In this document: piece after piece, positions 61,677-64,000 of the stretch
Numbering within the stretch: the first letter of the stretch is position 1
Layout of the letters: each line of letters opens with the position of its first letter
Source of the DNA: Paenibacillus sambharensis
GTDB lineage: Bacteria; Bacillota; Bacilli; Paenibacillales; Paenibacillaceae
Reading direction: 5' to 3'
NCBI RefSeq assembly: GCF_003233845.1
Contig: NZ_QKRB01000006.1
Location: 124,001 to 188,000 of the forward strand
Length of the DNA stretch: 64,000 nt
Notes under the pieces: model-generated
Told to the model about the DNA's origin: nothing
The model's database searches: none
What the model saw: the letters and a program-made list of their open reading frames with translations, nothing else
Translations under genes and position numbers: made by a program

Positions 61677-61711
61677 TTTTCGACAGATTTTTATCAGAGA
61701 AGCGTCGAAAA
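61677..61711 (+). repeat. Inverted repeat after comFC
   Basis: TTTTCGAC (61677-61684) and GTCGAAAA (61704-61711), perfect 8-bp arms around a 19-nt loop; a T run occurs only 9 nt later. Perhaps a weak terminator. A TACAAT at 61738 may serve as -10 for yvyF, but no -35 is clear. Confidence 0.45.
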
Positions 61712-61801
61712 ATATCGCATTTTTTCCGTATATCCGTTACAATAAAATGACAAGCAAACGTGAAAAAGCAATATAAAGGATTAATGGAGGGGCGACTGCG
61801 C

Positions 61802-62203
61802 ATGAACCTTGGAAATTGCCCGCGCTGCGGTAAGCTGTACGCCAAAAATCTTCGTGATATGTGTCCTGTATGTATAAAAGAGATTGATAAGCAGTATGAG
61901 TTGTGTGCCGAATATTTAAGGAAGAATAAGGGTTGCACCATTCATGACCTGTCCGAAGCGACTGAAGTTCCGATGAAGCAGATAACCCGGTTTATCCGGG
62001 AAGGCCGGATTTCGATTCTTAATCATCCGAATATGTCACTTGCTTGTGAGTCCTGCGGCACGCCGATCCGTGAAGGCAATATCTGCGGAGAATGCCGCCA
62101 TAGAATCAGCCGTGACTTCCGGGAAGTCCAGAAGGCTGAACAGTCAAGATCGACTGAACAAGGGCACCATAGTACGTACTCCATTGACAAACTGCGTGAT
62201 TAA
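61802..62203 (+). CDS. yvyF: Flagellar operon protein YvyF (zinc-finger type)
   Basis: 133 aa, found between comF and flgM in Bacilli. Two zinc-knuckle pairs: CPRCG ... CPVC in the first 25 residues and CESCG ... CGEC at ~82-100. The middle resembles a helix-turn-helix (TIHDLSEATEVPMKQITRFI, then EGRISI), as in MerR-like regulators. ATG 61802 follows GGAGGGG by 10 nt; an upstream in-frame start has no site. Molecular role not established to my knowledge. Confidence 0.9.
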   Translation: MNLGNCPRCGKLYAKNLRDMCPVCIKEIDKQYELCAEYLRKNKGCTIHDLSEATEVPMKQITRFIREGRISILNHPNMSLACESCGTPIREGNICGECRHRISRDFREVQKAEQSRSTEQGHHSTYSIDKLRD

Positions 62204-62226
62204 TTTTGGTATCTGCTTGCCATCTA

Positions 62227-62254
62227 TAAATTTTTGTTGCAAAACAACCGATAC
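62227..62254 (+). promoter_or_regulatory. Sigma-D-like promoter of flgM
   Basis: TAAA (62227-62230), 16-nt spacer, ACCGATAC (62247-62254). Start near 62261, inside the loop of the terminator described next. Confidence 0.55.
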
Positions 62255-62287
62255 TACCTTTATAAAGGGTATGTCGGTTGATTTTTT
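62245..62287 (+). terminator. Terminator between yvyF and flgM, overlapping the flgM promoter
   Basis: CAACCGATA (62245-62253) pairs with TATGTCGGTTG bases 62272-62280, and the stem continues TACCTTT/AAAGGGTA (62255-62261/62265-62271) with one bulged C and one G-U pair, then ATTTTTT. The left arm contains the -10 of the flgM promoter. Confidence 0.75.
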
Positions 62288-62316
62288 AATTGCTGTAAAC
62301 AAAAGAGGTGGCGTCT

Positions 62317-62583
62317 ATGAAGATCAATGAAACGAACCGTATTGGTGCTGTGAACTCCTATCAGAAGCAGCAGGATCATCGTACAGGTCAAGTAAACAAG
62401 AAGCGGCAGAAGGATGAGGTTCAAATCTCCGCAGAAGCCAAGCAGCTGCTTACGAGCAGCCGGGTCAATGATCCCCAGCAGGCAGAGCGGATCGAGAAGC
62501 TGAAGCAATCTGTAGCGACAGGCACGTATAAGGTTGATGCCGGCAAGGTCGCTGAGAAGCTCCTGCCGTACCTGAAACAATAA
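62317..62583 (+). CDS. flgM: Anti-sigma-D factor FlgM
   Basis: Holds sigma-D (SigD) inactive until the hook-basal body is complete. 88 aa, hydrophilic. The conserved sigma-binding half is VQISAEAKQLL, then RIEKLKQSVATGTYKVDAGK and VAEKLLPYL. ATG 62317 has AAGAGGTGG 8 nt upstream; a GTG at 62308 is inside that site. Preceded by its own sigma-D-like promoter, which would give negative feedback. Confidence 0.94.
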   Translation: MKINETNRIGAVNSYQKQQDHRTGQVNKKRQKDEVQISAEAKQLLTSSRVNDPQQAERIEKLKQSVATGTYKVDAGKVAEKLLPYLKQ

Positions 62584-62597
62584 CATTTGAAGGACAG

Positions 62598-63107
62598 GTG
62601 GACGAGAACATGTCTTTGGCTGACATTATGCAAACGCTGGAGCAGCAGACGGAGTTATACGAACAACTATTAGAGACGGCGAAGGAAAAGACCCCTGTTC
62701 TGGTCCACAATGAGGTGGATAAGCTTAACGGCATCATTCAGAAGGAACGGAAGCTTATCGCGCAGGCAGAAGTATTGGAGCGTGCTCGCATTCAGCAGAC
62801 GAACTGGTACTTTGCCGAGATCAAGCACCGATCCAGAATGAATACGCTCCGTGAGCTTGTCCAATCCGTCCATCATCCGGAAGAGAAGAAGCGGCTGATT
62901 GACAAGCAGCAGCAGCTGTCGAGCATTTTGGGGGAGCTGCAGCGCAACAATTCACTCAATCAGCAGTTAATTGAACAATCACTTGCTTTTATTAACTATT
63001 CGATAGATTTGGTAGTAGATGACCCGACAGAGGATCTTGTGTACAAGCATCCGATGAAGGGAATGCCGGGCGCAGGTCGTGCCGGAGCTTTTGACACCAG
63101 AGCGTAG
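62598..63107 (+). CDS. flgN: Flagellar chaperone FlgN
   Basis: Export chaperone for the hook-filament junction proteins FlgK and FlgL. 169 aa, almost all helical with heptads (LEQQTELYEQLLETAKEK; KRLIDKQQQLSSILGELQ), the FlgN family plan. GTG 62598 has AAGGA 5 nt upstream; ATG 62610 is a plausible alternative four codons on. 14 nt after flgM and 18 nt before flgK. Confidence 0.9.
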   Translation: MDENMSLADIMQTLEQQTELYEQLLETAKEKTPVLVHNEVDKLNGIIQKERKLIAQAEVLERARIQQTNWYFAEIKHRSRMNTLRELVQSVHHPEEKKRLIDKQQQLSSILGELQRNNSLNQQLIEQSLAFINYSIDLVVDDPTEDLVYKHPMKGMPGAGRAGAFDTRA

Positions 63108-63125
63108 AGGAGGGGAAGACCTGTC

Positions 63126-64000
63126 ATGAGATCAACGTTTCATACGCTGGAGACAGCGAAGCGCAGCTTGTTCACGCAGCAGGCTGCCATTAACACCGTT
63201 GGCCACAACATTGCCAACGCCAATACTGAAGGATACTCCCGCCAGATCGTCAAGATGGCCGCGGCACGCCCGATTGAAGCCTACGGCATGAGCCGTTCTG
63301 TGGCAGCGGGCCAGCTTGGTACGGGTGTTGAATTTACATCCATCGAGCGGGTACGCATATCATTCCTCGACGATCAGTTCCGCAACCAAAGCAAGTATCT
63401 GGGCAGCTGGAGTGTACAGAGCGATACACTGGAGAAGCTGGAAGCTGTGGTTAATGAACCGAGTGATACTGGCATTCGCAGTGTGTTGGATAAATTTTGG
63501 AATTCCTGGTCAGATTTAAGTAAGGATCCGGAGAATATTACAGGCCGCAAAATTGTAAGGGAAAATGCTCTTGCACTCACAGACTCCTTTAATCAAGTTA
63601 GCAAACAGCTTCAAGATTTGAATGCTGACCTTACCAGCAATATTGAAGTAAAAGCTACACAGATTAATACGATGCTCAGTACGATCTCTTCGCTTAATAA
63701 TGAAATTAATCGAATTGAAGGACTTGGTGATCATGCCAATGATCTTAGAGACCAACGTGATTTGCTGACCGATCAGCTATCACAAATTGTTAACATCCAA
63801 GCTGCTGAAGGAGCGCAGGGCTACACCATCACTATGGGCGGACAAGTGCTTGTTCAAGGTGTAAATGTTGCACCGGTGACGGCAGCTTCGCTGGAAGCGG
63901 CGTATACATCAGGAGCACTAAATAATGGTGAAGTATTCGGGATGATCGTGTCCCGTGATATATATGTAAAAGAGTATCAGCAGCAGCTCGATACACTGGC
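63126..64000 (+). CDS. flgK: Flagellar hook-associated protein FlgK, 3' end cut by window
   Basis: Hook-filament junction protein 1. ATG 63126 follows GAGGAGGGG. The first 291 residues are present: MRSTFHTLETAKRSLFTQQ and GHNIANANTEGYSRQIV at the N-terminus, then the FlgK helical region with FLDDQFRNQSKYLGSW and LRDQRDLLTDQLSQIVNI. The family is usually 500-600 aa, so about half is beyond the window. Composition becomes more AT-rich from ~63520. Operon partner of flgM-flgN. Confidence 0.95.
   Translation, partial: MRSTFHTLETAKRSLFTQQAAINTVGHNIANANTEGYSRQIVKMAAARPIEAYGMSRSVAAGQLGTGVEFTSIERVRISFLDDQFRNQSKYLGSWSVQSDTLEKLEAVVNEPSDTGIRSVLDKFWNSWSDLSKDPENITGRKIVRENALALTDSFNQVSKQLQDLNADLTSNIEVKATQINTMLSTISSLNNEINRIEGLGDHANDLRDQRDLLTDQLSQIVNIQAAEGAQGYTITMGGQVLVQGVNVAPVTAASLEAAYTSGALNNGEVFGMIVSRDIYVKEYQQQLDTL

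Noticed and set aside
1-64000. CRISPR arrays, tRNA/rRNA genes, insertion sequences, prophage
   Set aside because: No regular spaced repeats, cloverleaf runs, transposase or phage genes noticed on reading through.

Overview
The window reads as chromosomal DNA of a spore-forming, flagellated, S-layer-bearing member of the Paenibacillaceae (Paenibacillus-like Bacillota). Evidence: spoIID, spoIIQ, spoIIID and a spore SASP gene; flhO/flhP and flgM-flgN-flgK; an S-layer/SLH locus with csaB, tagA and tagO; Bacillus-type synteny (murA-spoIID-spoIIQ-spoIIID-mbl-flhO-flhP and degS-degU-comFA-comFC-yvyF-flgM-flgN-flgK). I support 48 protein genes. All are on the + strand except one Ig-repeat gene at 23238-25445. 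No tRNA, rRNA, CRISPR, prophage or insertion sequence was recognised.

Layout. 1-1769: end of an ABC exporter gene and its terminator. 1874-12018: promoter and an eleven-gene nuo operon (A,B,C,D,H,I,J,K,L,M,N) without the NADH-oxidising NuoE/F/G subunits, as is usual in Bacilli. 12160-15410: SLH-anchored subtilase and a DUF1146 membrane protein. 15640-23098: murA, spoIID, spoIIQ, spoIIID (good sigma-E promoter), mbl, flhO (good sigma-D promoter), flhP and a small EpuA-like membrane protein. 23238-25445 (minus): secreted protein of eight Ig-like repeats. 25703-28670: pgsA, fabZ, pgcA. 28683-45001: surface block with a DUF5693 membrane protein, csaB, tagA, tagO, a large SLH protein, the S-layer protein and two secreted proteins of unknown function. 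45107-46732: SASP and metK. 46906-55358: second large SLH/Ig protein, a methyltransferase and a phosphodiester-glycosidase-family protein. 55432-64000: degSU, a DnaA-box-like cluster, a short GT2-like gene, comFA, comFC, yvyF, flgM, flgN and the start of flgK.

How the genes fit together. TagO and TagA would start a GlcNAc/ManNAc secondary cell-wall polymer, and CsaB would add the pyruvate ketal that SLH domains bind. Four SLH proteins encoded here (protease 12160, 34201, S-layer 38911, 46906) are the likely clients. The 34201 gene has a sigma-D-like promoter with a perfect -10, and 46906 has a weaker version, so part of the SLH surface may be switched on with motility, alongside flhO and flgM.

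Main leads in the non-coding DNA: (i) sigma-D-like sites in front of surface-protein genes; (ii) a flgM promoter lying inside the left arm of a terminator; (iii) four DnaA-box-like 9-mers in 41 bp between degU and the next gene; (iv) a promoter-terminator pair upstream of comFA that could give a ~100-nt RNA; (v) a metK leader with a consensus promoter and a terminator but no recognisable S-box. All promoters, terminators and family assignments come from reading the sequence; no search or folding program was run.
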